Assembly: GCF_004364285.1 (NCBI RefSeq)
Contig: NZ_SOBE01000001.1
Coordinates: forward strand, 1,330,649-1,394,648
Length of the DNA: 64,000 nucleotides
Origin: Frigoribacterium sp. PhB116
Lineage (GTDB): Bacteria; Actinomycetota; Actinomycetes; Actinomycetales; Microbacteriaceae
Direction of reading: 5' to 3'
Shown here: positions 1 through 8,900 of the stretch, piece after piece
Layout of the letters: each line of letters begins with the position of its first letter
Numbering within the stretch: position 1 is the first letter of the stretch
The notes under the pieces: model-generated
What the model saw: only the letters and a program-made list of their open reading frames with translations
Told to the model about the DNA's origin: nothing
Database searches by the model: none
Made by a program: the position numbers and the translations under genes

Positions 1-2
1 GC

Positions 3-1031
3 ACGCGCGAGGTCGCGGCGAGCGCCGAGCAGCCCGGCAAGGTCATGCACGAGCTGCGGCAGCGGCCGCTCGAGATCCACGGGGAGGGCGTCACGCTCGC
101 GCCCCTCTACTACGGCACGGTCGACGCGACGGCGCTCTGGATCTGCCTGCTGCACGACGCGTGGCGAGCGGGCCTCCCCGACGACGAGGTGCGGGCCCTG
201 CTGCCGCACCTGGAGGCGGCGCTCGACTGGATGCGCGACCACGGCGACAGCGACGGCGACGGCCTGCTCGAGTACGTCGACGAGACCGGCCACGGCCTGT
301 CGAACCAGGGCTGGAAGGACTCGGGCGACAGCGTCCAGTGGAGCGACGGGCGCCTCGCCGACGGCCCGATCGCGCTGTGCGAGGTGCAGGCCTACGCGCA
401 CGAGGCGGCGGTGCACGGCGCCGATCTGCTCGACGCGTTCGACCGCCCCGGGGCCGACGAGTGGCGCGGCTGGGCCGACCGGCTGCGGACGGCGTTCCGT
501 GAGCGCTTCTGGGTCACGGACGCGCGAGGCAGGTTCCCTGCCGTCGCCCTCGACGCCGACAAGCGCGCGGTCGACACGGTCACGAGCAACATCGGGCACC
601 TGCTCGGCACCGGACTGCTCGACGCCGACGAGGAGTCGCTGGTCGCCGCCCGCCTCGCCGGCCCCGAGCTCGCGAGCGGCTTCGGCCTCCGCACGCTCAG
701 CTCGGACGCGGCCGGCTTCTGGCCCCTCGGCTACCACCTCGGCACCGTCTGGACCCACGACACCGCCGTCGCGGTCGCCGGCCTCGCCGCGACGCACCAC
801 CACGAGGAGGCGCGTCTGCTGTCCGAGGGACTGCTCGCCGCGGCGCCGTGGTTCGGCTACCGCATGCCCGAGCTGCACGGGGGCGACGCCGCGGCCGACG
901 TGCCCGCGCCGGTGCCGTACCCGGCGTCGTGCCGGCCGCAGGCGTGGTCGGCGGCCGCGGCCGTCGCGGTGTGGGCGGCGACGTCGCGCGCGTGCGCTTG
1001 CGGCGACGCCGGCGACGCCGGCGGGGCCTAG
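3..1031 (+). CDS. Amylo-alpha-1,6-glucosidase / glycogen debranching-like protein, 3' part
   Basis: The reading frame is open from the left edge, so the true start lies outside the window; the first in-frame Met at 45 sits inside a conserved stretch (GKVMHELR) and is not the start. About 342 residues of an (alpha/alpha)6 toroid glycosidase remain. Visible family features are GWKDSGDS, the EVQAYA segment and TVWTHDTAVAVAGL near the C-terminus, as in the actinobacterial amylo-alpha-1,6-glucosidase family that acts on alpha-glucans. The tail is low-complexity Ala/Gly. Exact substrate is not readable. Confidence 0.75.
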   Translation, partial: TREVAASAEQPGKVMHELRQRPLEIHGEGVTLAPLYYGTVDATALWICLLHDAWRAGLPDDEVRALLPHLEAALDWMRDHGDSDGDGLLEYVDETGHGLSNQGWKDSGDSVQWSDGRLADGPIALCEVQAYAHEAAVHGADLLDAFDRPGADEWRGWADRLRTAFRERFWVTDARGRFPAVALDADKRAVDTVTSNIGHLLGTGLLDADEESLVAARLAGPELASGFGLRTLSSDAAGFWPLGYHLGTVWTHDTAVAVAGLAATHHHEEARLLSEGLLAAAPWFGYRMPELHGGDAAADVPAPVPYPASCRPQAWSAAAAVAVWAATSRACACGDAGDAGGA

Positions 1032-1062
1032 GGCCGCCGGGGCCGCCGGGGCCAGCCGGGGC

Positions 1063-1082
1063 CAGCCGCCCCGCTGCGGCTG
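1063..1082 (+). terminator. Hairpin after the glucosidase gene
   Basis: Seven-base-pair perfect stem CAGCCGC / GCGGCTG with a 6-nt loop, 31 nt after the stop codon. There is no T-run, as is common in GC-rich actinobacteria. Confidence 0.4.
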
Positions 1083-1188
1083 ACCGCGCCCGCGCCTAGG
1101 GACGCGGCCACCGCCTCCTTCCGGGCTCGACCCTGCTCGGCCCAGTGGGTTCGGCGGGTTCCTGTGGCCGACGGCGGGTCAGCGCCCA

Positions 1189-1311
1189 CCCGCCGCGGAC
1201 GACGGGGACCCGCCGACCTCGCGCTGCCACCCGCCGCGGACGACGGGGACCCGTCGACTGCGAGCAACGGCCCGCCGCGGACGACAGCGACCCGCCGAAG
1301 GCAACTGCCGA
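1189..1311. repeat. Three tandem 41-bp repeats
   Basis: The core CCCGCCGCGGACGAC starts at 1189, 1230 and 1271, so the period is exactly 41 bp. Copies 1 and 2 share a longer core, and copy 3 is diverged. Just upstream (from about 1151) lies the inverted form with GGCGGGTTCC. A related inverted structure occurs at 11229-11313, so this is an interspersed intergenic repeat family, not a coding region. Confidence 0.7.
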
Positions 1312-1321
1312 TCCGCTCAGG

Positions 1322-1909
1322 TCACGACGACCGCGGGGCGCTCCGGAGCGCGAGCTCCCAGACGAGCCGGACGTGGGCGGACATGTCGGTCGACGGGTCG
1401 AGCATCCACTGCAGCTGCATGCCGTCGCTGACCGCCATCATCACGGCGGCCAGCTTCTCGACGTCGAGGTCGGCGGGAATGTCGCCGCGGGCCTGGCGCT
1501 CGCGCATGGTCTGGGTCAGCAGGGTGCGGAAGCGGACGTAGCGCTCGGCGAACCAGGCGTGCGCCGGATGCGCCGGGTCGCTGGTCGCGGCCGCGGACAG
1601 GCTCGTGAAGAGCTGCACCATGCCCGGTGTCCGCGCGTTGCGCTGGATGACCAGCAGGAACTGGTCGATGACGTCGAGCCCCGCGGCTCGCTCGGCGTCC
1701 TCGTCGTCGCGCACCGTGAGGATGGCGAGGAACAGCGCCTCCTTGCTGCCGAAGTGGTGCAGCAGACCCGCCTGGGTCAGGTCGACGGCGTCGGCGAGCT
1801 CGCGCACCGAGGTGCCCCGCATCCCGTTCCGGTCGACGACCTCGAGGGCCGTCCGGAGGATCTCCTCACGCTTGGCCACGCCCTTCGCGTACGGACCCCG
1901 GCGTGCCAT
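1322..1909 (-). CDS. TetR/AcrR family transcriptional regulator
   Basis: 195 residues, the usual size for TetR repressors. The N-terminal helix-turn-helix is about residues 15-60 (TSVRELADAVDLTQAGLLHHFGSKEAL), followed by an all-helical ligand-binding domain. The ATG at 1909 was chosen over the upstream in-frame start at 2053 because the extra 48 residues are Arg/Pro-rich and unlike the family. It follows the DHA2 exporter gene on the same strand with a 103-nt gap and may regulate it or another locus; the ligand is unknown. Confidence 0.85.
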   Translation of the reverse strand: MARRGPYAKGVAKREEILRTALEVVDRNGMRGTSVRELADAVDLTQAGLLHHFGSKEALFLAILTVRDDEDAERAAGLDVIDQFLLVIQRNARTPGMVQLFTSLSAAATSDPAHPAHAWFAERYVRFRTLLTQTMRERQARGDIPADLDVEKLAAVMMAVSDGMQLQWMLDPSTDMSAHVRLVWELALRSAPRSS

Positions 1910-2012
1910 GCGGCCAAGGCTATCCGGTGCGGTCCGCCGGACGCGGGAGAGCCCCCGTCGACGTCGCCTCGGAGGCGGTCGGCGGGGGCTCCGTGCGTCC
2001 GGGCCGGCGGGG

Positions 2013-3569
2013 CTAGTGCGCGACGACCGGCTCGGGAGCCGGCGAGCCCGCACCCGCGTCCGCGGCGCCGGTGTCGCCCGCCTCGCCCGCCCGGGCGGCC
2101 GCGGCCTCGGCCCGGGCCCGCGTGTCGGCCTTCGTGCGGAACAGCGTCACCGCGAGGACGGCGCCGAGCAGGAAGAAGCCGGCACCCCACGAGTACGCCG
2201 TCGCGTAGCCGTGCACCGCCGCCTCGGCCGCCGTGCGGGCGTCGGCGGGCAGGTGCGACGCGACGTAGCCCGTCGCCGCCGTGGCCGCGAGGGTGTTGAG
2301 CAGGGCGGTGCCGATCGAGCCGCCTACCTGCTGGCCCGTGTTGACCATCGCGGAGGCGACTCCTGCATGTCCTCGGTCGACGCCCAGGGTGGCCGTCTGG
2401 ATCGAGGCGGGCATGATCGAGCCCATGCCGAAGCCGAGCACCATCAGCGCCGGCAGCACGTCGCGGGCGTAGGTGCTGTCGAGGCCGAGACGGGTCAGGT
2501 AGAGCATGCCCGCCGCCCCGAGGAGCATGCCGAACGGCACCATGACCTTCGGCCCCAACCGCGGCACGAAGACGTTCGTCGAGAGCTGGGCGGCGAGGAT
2601 CAGCATGCCGATCATCGGCAGGAACGAGACGCCCGTCTGGATCGGCGTGTACGCCAGCGACGTCTGCAGGTAGTAGGTGACGAACAGGAAGATGCCGAAC
2701 ATGCCGGCCCCGGCGATCGTCACCGACAGGTAGGCCGCGCCGCGGTTGCGGTCGAGGACGACGCTGAGCGGCAGCAGCGCGTGCTCGGCACGGCGCTGCC
2801 ACACGACGAACGCGACCAGCAGGACGCCGGAGGCGGCGAGGAAGCCCCAGGTGAGCGGCGAGCCCCAGCCCTCGGCCTCCGCGTTCGAGAAGCCGTAGAC
2901 CAGCGAGAAGAGCGCGGCCGAGACGAGCACCGTGCCGGGCACGTCGAGCTTCGGGCGAGGGCCCTGACGCGGCACGGTGTGCAGGAACATCACGGCGCCG
3001 ACGACGGCGACGACCGCGATCACGACGTTGATGTAGAGGTTCCAGCGCCAGTCGGCGTTCTCGGTGAGGACGCCTCCGAGCAGGAGCCCGAGCGCGCCTC
3101 CTGCCCCGGCGATCGCGCCGAAGACGCCGAAGGCGCGCGCACGCTCCTTGGGGACCGTGAACGTGGTGGTGAGGACGGCGAGCGCCGTCGGGGCGAGCAG
3201 CGCGCCGAACGCGCCCTGCAGGGCCCGGGCCGCGACGAGCATGCCGAAGCTGCCCGCGGCGCCGCCGAGGGCCGAGGCGAGCGCGAAGCCGACGAGGCCG
3301 ATCACGAAGGTGCGCTTGCGGCCCATCAGATCGGAGAGGCGTCCGCCGAGCAGGAGGAGGCTGCCGAAGGCGAGCGAGTAGGCGGTGACGACCCACTGGC
3401 GGTCGCCGTCCGAGAAGCCGAGGTCGGCCTGTGCGCTGGGCAGGGCGATGTTCACGACGGTCGAGTCGAGCACCACCATGAGCTGGGCCAGCGCGACGGT
3501 GGTGAGGGTCCACCAGCGGCGGGACGCCACGGCGGGAGGGCCGCTCGTGGCGGGTGAGGTCTGGGTCAT
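2013..3569 (-). CDS. DHA2-type (14-TM) MFS drug transporter
   Basis: 518-residue inner-membrane proton-coupled antiporter of the EmrB/QacA type. It has motif D1 near residues 34-51 (LDSTVVNIALPS), motif A GRLSDLMGRKR near residues 76-86 and the antiporter motif C region (GAGGALGLLLGG) near residue 155. The length fits 14 helices. The C-terminal tail is Ala/Gly-rich and cytoplasmic. It is divergent from a TetR gene at 3666 across a 96-bp region holding repeat sequences, so that regulator is its likely repressor. The exported compound cannot be inferred. Confidence 0.88.
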   Translation of the reverse strand: MTQTSPATSGPPAVASRRWWTLTTVALAQLMVVLDSTVVNIALPSAQADLGFSDGDRQWVVTAYSLAFGSLLLLGGRLSDLMGRKRTFVIGLVGFALASALGGAAGSFGMLVAARALQGAFGALLAPTALAVLTTTFTVPKERARAFGVFGAIAGAGGALGLLLGGVLTENADWRWNLYINVVIAVVAVVGAVMFLHTVPRQGPRPKLDVPGTVLVSAALFSLVYGFSNAEAEGWGSPLTWGFLAASGVLLVAFVVWQRRAEHALLPLSVVLDRNRGAAYLSVTIAGAGMFGIFLFVTYYLQTSLAYTPIQTGVSFLPMIGMLILAAQLSTNVFVPRLGPKVMVPFGMLLGAAGMLYLTRLGLDSTYARDVLPALMVLGFGMGSIMPASIQTATLGVDRGHAGVASAMVNTGQQVGGSIGTALLNTLAATAATGYVASHLPADARTAAEAAVHGYATAYSWGAGFFLLGAVLAVTLFRTKADTRARAEAAAARAGEAGDTGAADAGAGSPAPEPVVAH

Positions 3570-3596
3570 GTCGGGGACTCTATACGGTCCGCGACA

Positions 3597-3628
3597 GTTT
3601 CGGAACTACCCGGTTTCGGATATGTCCG
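3597..3628. promoter_or_regulatory. Putative TetR operator between exporter and tetR
   Basis: Direct repeat GTTTCGGA at 3597-3604 and 3613-3620 (16-bp spacing), the second overlapping the palindrome CGGATATGTCCG at 3617-3628. It lies in the 96-bp divergent promoter region, where a TetR operator is expected. Confidence 0.45.
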
Positions 3629-3665
3629 CCTAGGATGGGGAAGCCGACGAAGGAGGCAGGGAGCG

Positions 3666-4355
3666 ATGACGCAGGACGACGCAGCCGTCGAGGTCGAGAC
3701 TCCCGTCGAGCCCGGATCCGCCGTCGAGGCCGGGACGGCTCCCCCGAAGCTCGGCCGCAAGCGCGACCCCTCGCGCGACGCCGAGATCCTGCAGGCGGCG
3801 ATCGACGTGTTGGCCGAGACCGGCTACGACGGGATGACCATCGAGATGGTGGCGACGCGGGCGAAGGCCGGCAAGGCCACCGTCTACCGGCGCTGGGCGT
3901 CCAAGAGCGACCTCGTCATCGACGCCGTGGCTTGCATGAAGGCCGCCCCCGGTCCCGGCGACCCGGTGGGCCTGCCCGACACCGGCACCCTGCGCGGCGA
4001 CCTCGTCGCCATGATCAGGCCGCACTCGATCCAGGACAACGAGAAGAAGCTCAAGGTCATGGCCGGCATCGTCTCGCTGCTCGCCGACAGCCCCGAGCTC
4101 GCCGCGGCCGTCAACACGGCGATCGTCCAGCCCCGGGTCGAGATCAACCGCCGGCTGCTGCAGCGGGCCATCGACCGGGGCGAGATCCCCGCCGACATCG
4201 CGATCGACGACCTCGCCCTCATCTCGCCGTCGATGGTCGCCTACCGCACGATCATCATGAAGCAGCCGGTCGACCGTGCGTTCCTGCTCGGCCTGATCGA
4301 CGGCGTCGTCCTGCCCGCCGTGGGGCTCCGCCCGCCCGCCGACCTCGGGGCGTAG
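3666..4355 (+). CDS. TetR family regulator divergent from DHA2 exporter
   Basis: 229 residues. A 30-residue acidic N-terminal extension precedes the helix-turn-helix (about residues 38-85, with MTIEMVATRAKAGKATVYRR). The C-terminal domain resembles the TetR_C type common next to exporters. The ATG at 3666 is preceded by a strong AAGGAGG Shine-Dalgarno at 3650-3656. Divergent position to the MFS gene suggests local repression of the exporter, relieved by a substrate drug (inference from context). Confidence 0.87.
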   Translation: MTQDDAAVEVETPVEPGSAVEAGTAPPKLGRKRDPSRDAEILQAAIDVLAETGYDGMTIEMVATRAKAGKATVYRRWASKSDLVIDAVACMKAAPGPGDPVGLPDTGTLRGDLVAMIRPHSIQDNEKKLKVMAGIVSLLADSPELAAAVNTAIVQPRVEINRRLLQRAIDRGEIPADIAIDDLALISPSMVAYRTIIMKQPVDRAFLLGLIDGVVLPAVGLRPPADLGA

Positions 4356-4360
4356 GCGAG

Positions 4361-4404
4361 AAGGGACGCGTCAGGGGCGGGCCCACGCCAGCCCGGTCCC
4401 TTTT
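4361..4404 (+). terminator. Intrinsic terminator between convergent genes
   Basis: Arms AAGGGAC (4361-4367) and GTCCCTT (4396-4402) enclose an inner GGCG/CGCC stem and run into TTTT at 4401-4404. It sits 6 nt after the TetR stop, between convergent genes. A 16-bp direct repeat (GGTCGGCGACGCCTCC at 4427 and 4445) lies just beyond. Confidence 0.65.
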
Positions 4405-4462
4405 CCCCTACCGGCCTGGCCTCCGTGGTCGGCGACGCCTCCACGGTCGGCGACGCCTCCGC

Positions 4463-4846
4463 TCAGCGGAAGGCGCCCAGCTGGCGCTCGACCGGCACGG
4501 TCCCCTCGACGACGACGTCGCCGGTGTGCGCGGTGGTGACCGTCTCGATCAGGACGATCTGCACCTCCTCGTCGGCGATCGGGTTGTGCTGCACCCCGCG
4601 GGGCACGACGTGGAACTGGCCCGGGCCGAGCACGACCTCCTGGTCGTCCGGCAGCTGGATGCGGAGGCGGCCCGAGACGACCAGGAACATCTCGTCCTCG
4701 GCGTCGTGAGCGTGCCAGACGAGCTCGCCGAGCAGCTTCGCGACCTTCACGTACTGGTCGTTGACCTGCCCGACGACCCGGGGCGTCCAGTGCGCCTCGA
4801 CCTGGCGCAGCTCGTGGGCGAGGTCGATGCCGCTGATGTCCGTCAT
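4463..4846 (-). CDS. Single-domain cupin protein
   Basis: 127-residue small beta-barrel. Cupin motif 1 gives metal ligands H45, H47 and E52, followed by G59; cupin motif 2 (GPGQFHVVPRGVQH) gives H87. All four ligands of a metal-binding cupin are therefore present. The family covers dioxygenases, isomerases and sugar-binding proteins, and nothing here picks one. The frame runs open for hundreds of codons upstream, but the ATG at 4846 matches the normal start of such cupins (MTDISGIDLAHELRQVE). Confidence 0.8.
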   Translation of the reverse strand: MTDISGIDLAHELRQVEAHWTPRVVGQVNDQYVKVAKLLGELVWHAHDAEDEMFLVVSGRLRIQLPDDQEVVLGPGQFHVVPRGVQHNPIADEEVQIVLIETVTTAHTGDVVVEGTVPVERQLGAFR

Positions 4847-4926
4847 GAGGCCATCCTGCCGTGCGGGCGCGCCCCTGCGTCGGACGGTGCCCGTCGGGCT
4901 CCCGCCACCGGTCGCAGACCGGCGCC

Positions 4927-5670
4927 CTAGGCGCCCTCGTCGAGGAGGCGCGTGAGCTCGGGCGCGAGGGCCGCGGCCCAGAGCTGGTGCACCCGCGACC
5001 ACGACCAGAGCCGGCCGCGGACCTGTGCGGCGCCCGCGTCGAGGTCGGGGAAGCGCACGAAGACGCAGTCGCCGCGGCGACGCACGAGCTCGGCGGTCGC
5101 CGCGTCCAGCCGAGCGACCTGCCGCCGGATCAGCTCCCGGCCCGTCCAGGCGGTCTCGGTGAAGCGGTCCATCGGCGGGATGCCGCCGACGATCACGGGG
5201 GTGAGGACACGGCCGGGCCGACGAGCACAGTCGAGGAGCCGGTCGAGGTCGCGCGTCCAGGCCTCGGCCGAGGTCATCAGCATGACGTCGCTGAAGCCGA
5301 GGGCGACGACGGTCACGTCGACGCCGGCGAGCGCCGCGGTCCCGTTCTCCGCCGCGTCGCGGACCGTGAGCAGGGCGGTCCCGTCCTCGATCCAGACCAT
5401 CGGTCGACCGCGCTGCGCCTCGACGAGCGAGGCCACCCGGGCGAGGGTGGTGAGGTCGTCGTGGAGCACGCCGAAGCGGGCCCCGGCGGGGCTGCCGAGC
5501 CAGCCGACCCGGTCGGCCGACGGGTCGGCACGGGCCTCGACCGCCGCCCGGAGAGCGGCAGACGTCGGGGCAGGCGGGAACGTCCCGCCGCGCACGAGGT
5601 GGCGGAACCAGGCCAGCCGGAGGCGCAGCACCGGACGCAGCATCCACCGTGCCAGCTCCGTCGCCCCCAT
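4927..5670 (-). CDS. SGNH/GDSL-hydrolase-like protein, catalytic motifs degenerate
   Basis: 247 residues. The middle (GFSDVMLMTSAEAW, then VIVGGIPPMDRF) aligns with blocks III and IV of actinobacterial SGNH hydrolases, and WSWSRVHQLWAAAL sits where block V (DxxH) belongs. The nucleophile block normally GDS appears as FGVLHDDLT with no serine, and the block III Asn is Ser (GFSD). It is therefore probably not a working esterase, or has diverged strongly. Fold assignment rests on block order and spacing. The ATG at 5670 begins a hydrophobic/basic N-terminus. Confidence 0.55.
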   Translation of the reverse strand: MGATELARWMLRPVLRLRLAWFRHLVRGGTFPPAPTSAALRAAVEARADPSADRVGWLGSPAGARFGVLHDDLTTLARVASLVEAQRGRPMVWIEDGTALLTVRDAAENGTAALAGVDVTVVALGFSDVMLMTSAEAWTRDLDRLLDCARRPGRVLTPVIVGGIPPMDRFTETAWTGRELIRRQVARLDAATAELVRRRGDCVFVRFPDLDAGAAQVRGRLWSWSRVHQLWAAALAPELTRLLDEGA

Positions 5671-5904
5671 GAGCGCGACCGTACTCCGTCGCCGCTGCCC
5701 GTCGACGCGGGCGGTCCGCTGAGCGCACCCGCGCCTCCTGCGTTGTCCGCAGAACGAGTGAGGGACCCTGCCTGACGGCGCCGGGGTACCCCACTTGACG
5801 GCACATCTGAGGACAAGGGGTCTGCGTCCGGCCTCCCGGCCGCTTGACTCTGACGGCTCCGCGATCCCCCGTCGCCGAGCACCCACCCGACGAAAGGCTC
5901 CGCC

Positions 5905-8900
5905 GTGCCCGCCAAGCACCGCGCTCGATCAGCGCGCCCCCACCTCAGACTGCTCGCAGGCAGCTGCGTCGTCGCGCTCGTCGCCGGCGGCTCCGCTCTC
6001 GTCCTGCCCCAGACGGCCTCCGCGGCCGAGAAGTTCTCGACCGCGGCGATCTACGGGACCGTGTCCGGCTCCTCCTCCGTGGTGTCGATCGACCGGACCA
6101 CCGGGACGGCGACCACCGTGCTCACCGAGCCGACCGGCGCGACCGGGCTCAACCAGCTCGGCTTCACGAACGACGGCGACAAGCTGCTGATGACCAACGG
6201 GACGAACGTGTACGAGTACACGGCGTCGGCGACGGCGCCGGGCACCGCCTGGGAGACCACCGCCCGCTCGACCGGCGCCACGGTGGCCAACCAGATGGGC
6301 GGGGTCGACCCCCGGACGGACAAGTACTGGTTCGGCGGGTTCGTGCAGGGCTCGGCCGACAAGTTCTCGTTCACCAGCTACGACCCGGACGGGAACAAGA
6401 TCGCCGCGACGGCGATCACGGTGACGGCGCCGACGCCTCCCGGGGGCAACGGCGACCTCGCCTTCGACCGCCTCGGCAACATGTACTTCATCTCGAGCAG
6501 CGCCGGCAACGCACAGATCTACCGCGTCGACGCGGCCGCCCTCAGCGGGACTGCGACCACAGCCGTCACCGCGGTCCCCGTGGGCCCGGTCATCACCCCG
6601 CCCGCCGCGCTCACGTCGCTCGCCTTCGCCGACGACGGCTACCTCTACATCTCGGGCAGCAGCGGCGCCAGCTTCCTCAAGGTCAACCCGGTCACGGGCG
6701 CGATCCTCGACCGTCGCACCCCCTCGGTCACGCTGACCGACATGGGCACGCGCCAGTACCCCTCCACCGGCCAGGCGTCGACGACGCTCTCCGAGGGGCG
6801 CCACGACGCGGACGACCAGTTCACCGTCGCCGTCGGCGGCGGGGACGTCCCGAAGCCGGCCACCGCGAGCACGGTCGACAAGGACACGTCAGCGACCGCC
6901 GGTCCCGTCATCCTGCTGCCGGGCCAGTCGTACACGGCGACGCAGACGCCCGCTAACGACAAGACGAACCCGGCGGACTACGCCACGGCCTACCAGTGCA
7001 CCGACCTGGGCACCGGCGCCGTCGTCTCGGAGGGCAAGGGCAGCACGGCCGCCTTCACCGTCCCGTCCGCCAACGGCAGCAACGTGACGTGCGAGTTCAC
7101 CAACCCGCTCGCCGGCCCGACCGCGCAGGACGACTCGTCGCGCGGCGCCGCCGAGGGCCGTCCGGTCACCGTCGACGTGCTCGCGAACGACTCCGGCGAC
7201 CTCGACGCCACGACCGTGCGCCTCCTCGCTCCCGGCGTCACCGGCTCGCAGCTGTCCAGCGACGGCCGCACCCTCGTCGTCCCCGGCGAGGGCACCTGGA
7301 CGGTCGACGCCACCACGGGCCGCGTGACGTTCACCCCCGCCGACGGCCTCGTCGGCGACCCGACCCCGGTGACCTACACCGTCGACGACGTCCGCGGGAA
7401 GCGCGGCTCGGCCACGATCACCGTCGCGTTCGCCGGCACCGCCGTCGCCGACGCCGCGACCACGAGCCAGGGCGCCGCCGTCGAGATCGACGTGCTCGGC
7501 AACGACCGCGGCCGCATCGACCGCACCTCGGTGACGTTCCCCGCGAGCGGCCAGCCCGCCGGCGCCGTCGTCTCGGACGACGGACGCACGCTGACCGTGC
7601 CCGGCCAGGGCACCTGGACCGCCTCAGCCACCACCGGCGGAGTCACCTTCGCTCCTGACCCCGCGTTCCGCGGCGACGCCGCCCCGGTGACGTACCGCGC
7701 CCTGGACGCCGACGGCACCGCCTCCACGGCTCCGATCTCCGTCTCGGTCACCGCGCTCGCGCCCCGCGCCACGGACGACATCGCGACGACCGGCCAGAAC
7801 GCCCCCGTCACGATCGACGTGACCGCCAACGACGCCCCCGGCGTGACCGGCGGCACCCCGGTCGACCCGACCACCGTCGTGTTCCCCGCCGCGGGCCAGC
7901 CTGCCGGGGTCACGGTCTCGGACGACGGCCGCACCGCGACCGTCGACGGTGAGGGCAGCTACCAGGCCGACCCCCGCACCGGCATCGTGACCTTCACGCC
8001 CGCGCCCGGCTACGCCGGCCCCGTGAAGGTCGTCACCTACCAGGTGTCGGACACCAGCGGCCTGACGGACCCCGCCACCATCGAGGTCAGGGTGAACACC
8101 GTCGCCCCGACCGCGAACCCCGACCGTCCGACCACCACGCAGGGACGCCCTGTCGTGACCGACGTGCTCGACAACGACGACGCGGGCAACGAGCAGACGC
8201 CGATCAACCCCACCACCGTGTCGTTCACGACCCCCGGCCAGCCCGCCGACGCCACCGTGTCGAAGGACGGCCGCACGCTGACCGTGCCCGACCAGGGCGT
8301 CTACGAGATCGATGCCAAGACCGGCGCGATCACCTTCACGCCCGAGCCCGCCTTCCGCGGCGAGGCCACTCCGGTCAGCTACTGGGTCGCCGACAGCGAC
8401 GGCGAGTCGTCCGTGACGACCGTCACGGTCACCGTCACCCCGGTGGGCCCGGCGCCCGCCGACGACACGGACGCGACGAGCCAGAACACGCCCGTCCTGA
8501 TCGACGTCACCTCGAACGACGTCCCCGGCGTGGAGGGCGGCACCCCGCTCGACCCGACCACCGTCGTCTTCCCGACCGCAGGCCAGCCCGCGGGCGCGAC
8601 GGTCTCGGACGACGGCCGCACCCTGGCCGTCCCCGGCCAGGGCACCTGGACGGCCGACCCGGCCACCGGGAAGGTGACCTACACGCCCGCTCAGGGCGCC
8701 ACCGGCACGACGAGCCCCGTCGTCTACCAGGTCGCCGACACGGGCGAGGCCCAGGGCACCGGCCGGATCACGGTCACCGTGGCGCCGGTCACCCCGACCC
8801 CGACCGACGACGCCGCCGAGACCCGTCAGGGCACCCCGGTGACGGTCGACGTCGTCGGGAACGACCGCGGCGGCAACGGCCGGACCCCGATCGAGCCGAC

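Noticed and set aside
1145..2299. Long plus-strand ORF opposite the TetR and MFS genes
   Set aside because: Arg/Pro/Gly-rich shadow frame of GC-rich minus-strand genes, with no domain or signal.
1605..3557. 650-codon plus-strand ORF opposite the MFS gene
   Set aside because: Charged low-complexity shadow; the minus frame has clear MFS motifs.
4399..4414. Boundary motif after the TetR gene (TTTCCCCTACCGGCC)
   Set aside because: About 10 of 16 matches and it overlaps the intrinsic terminator; likely chance.
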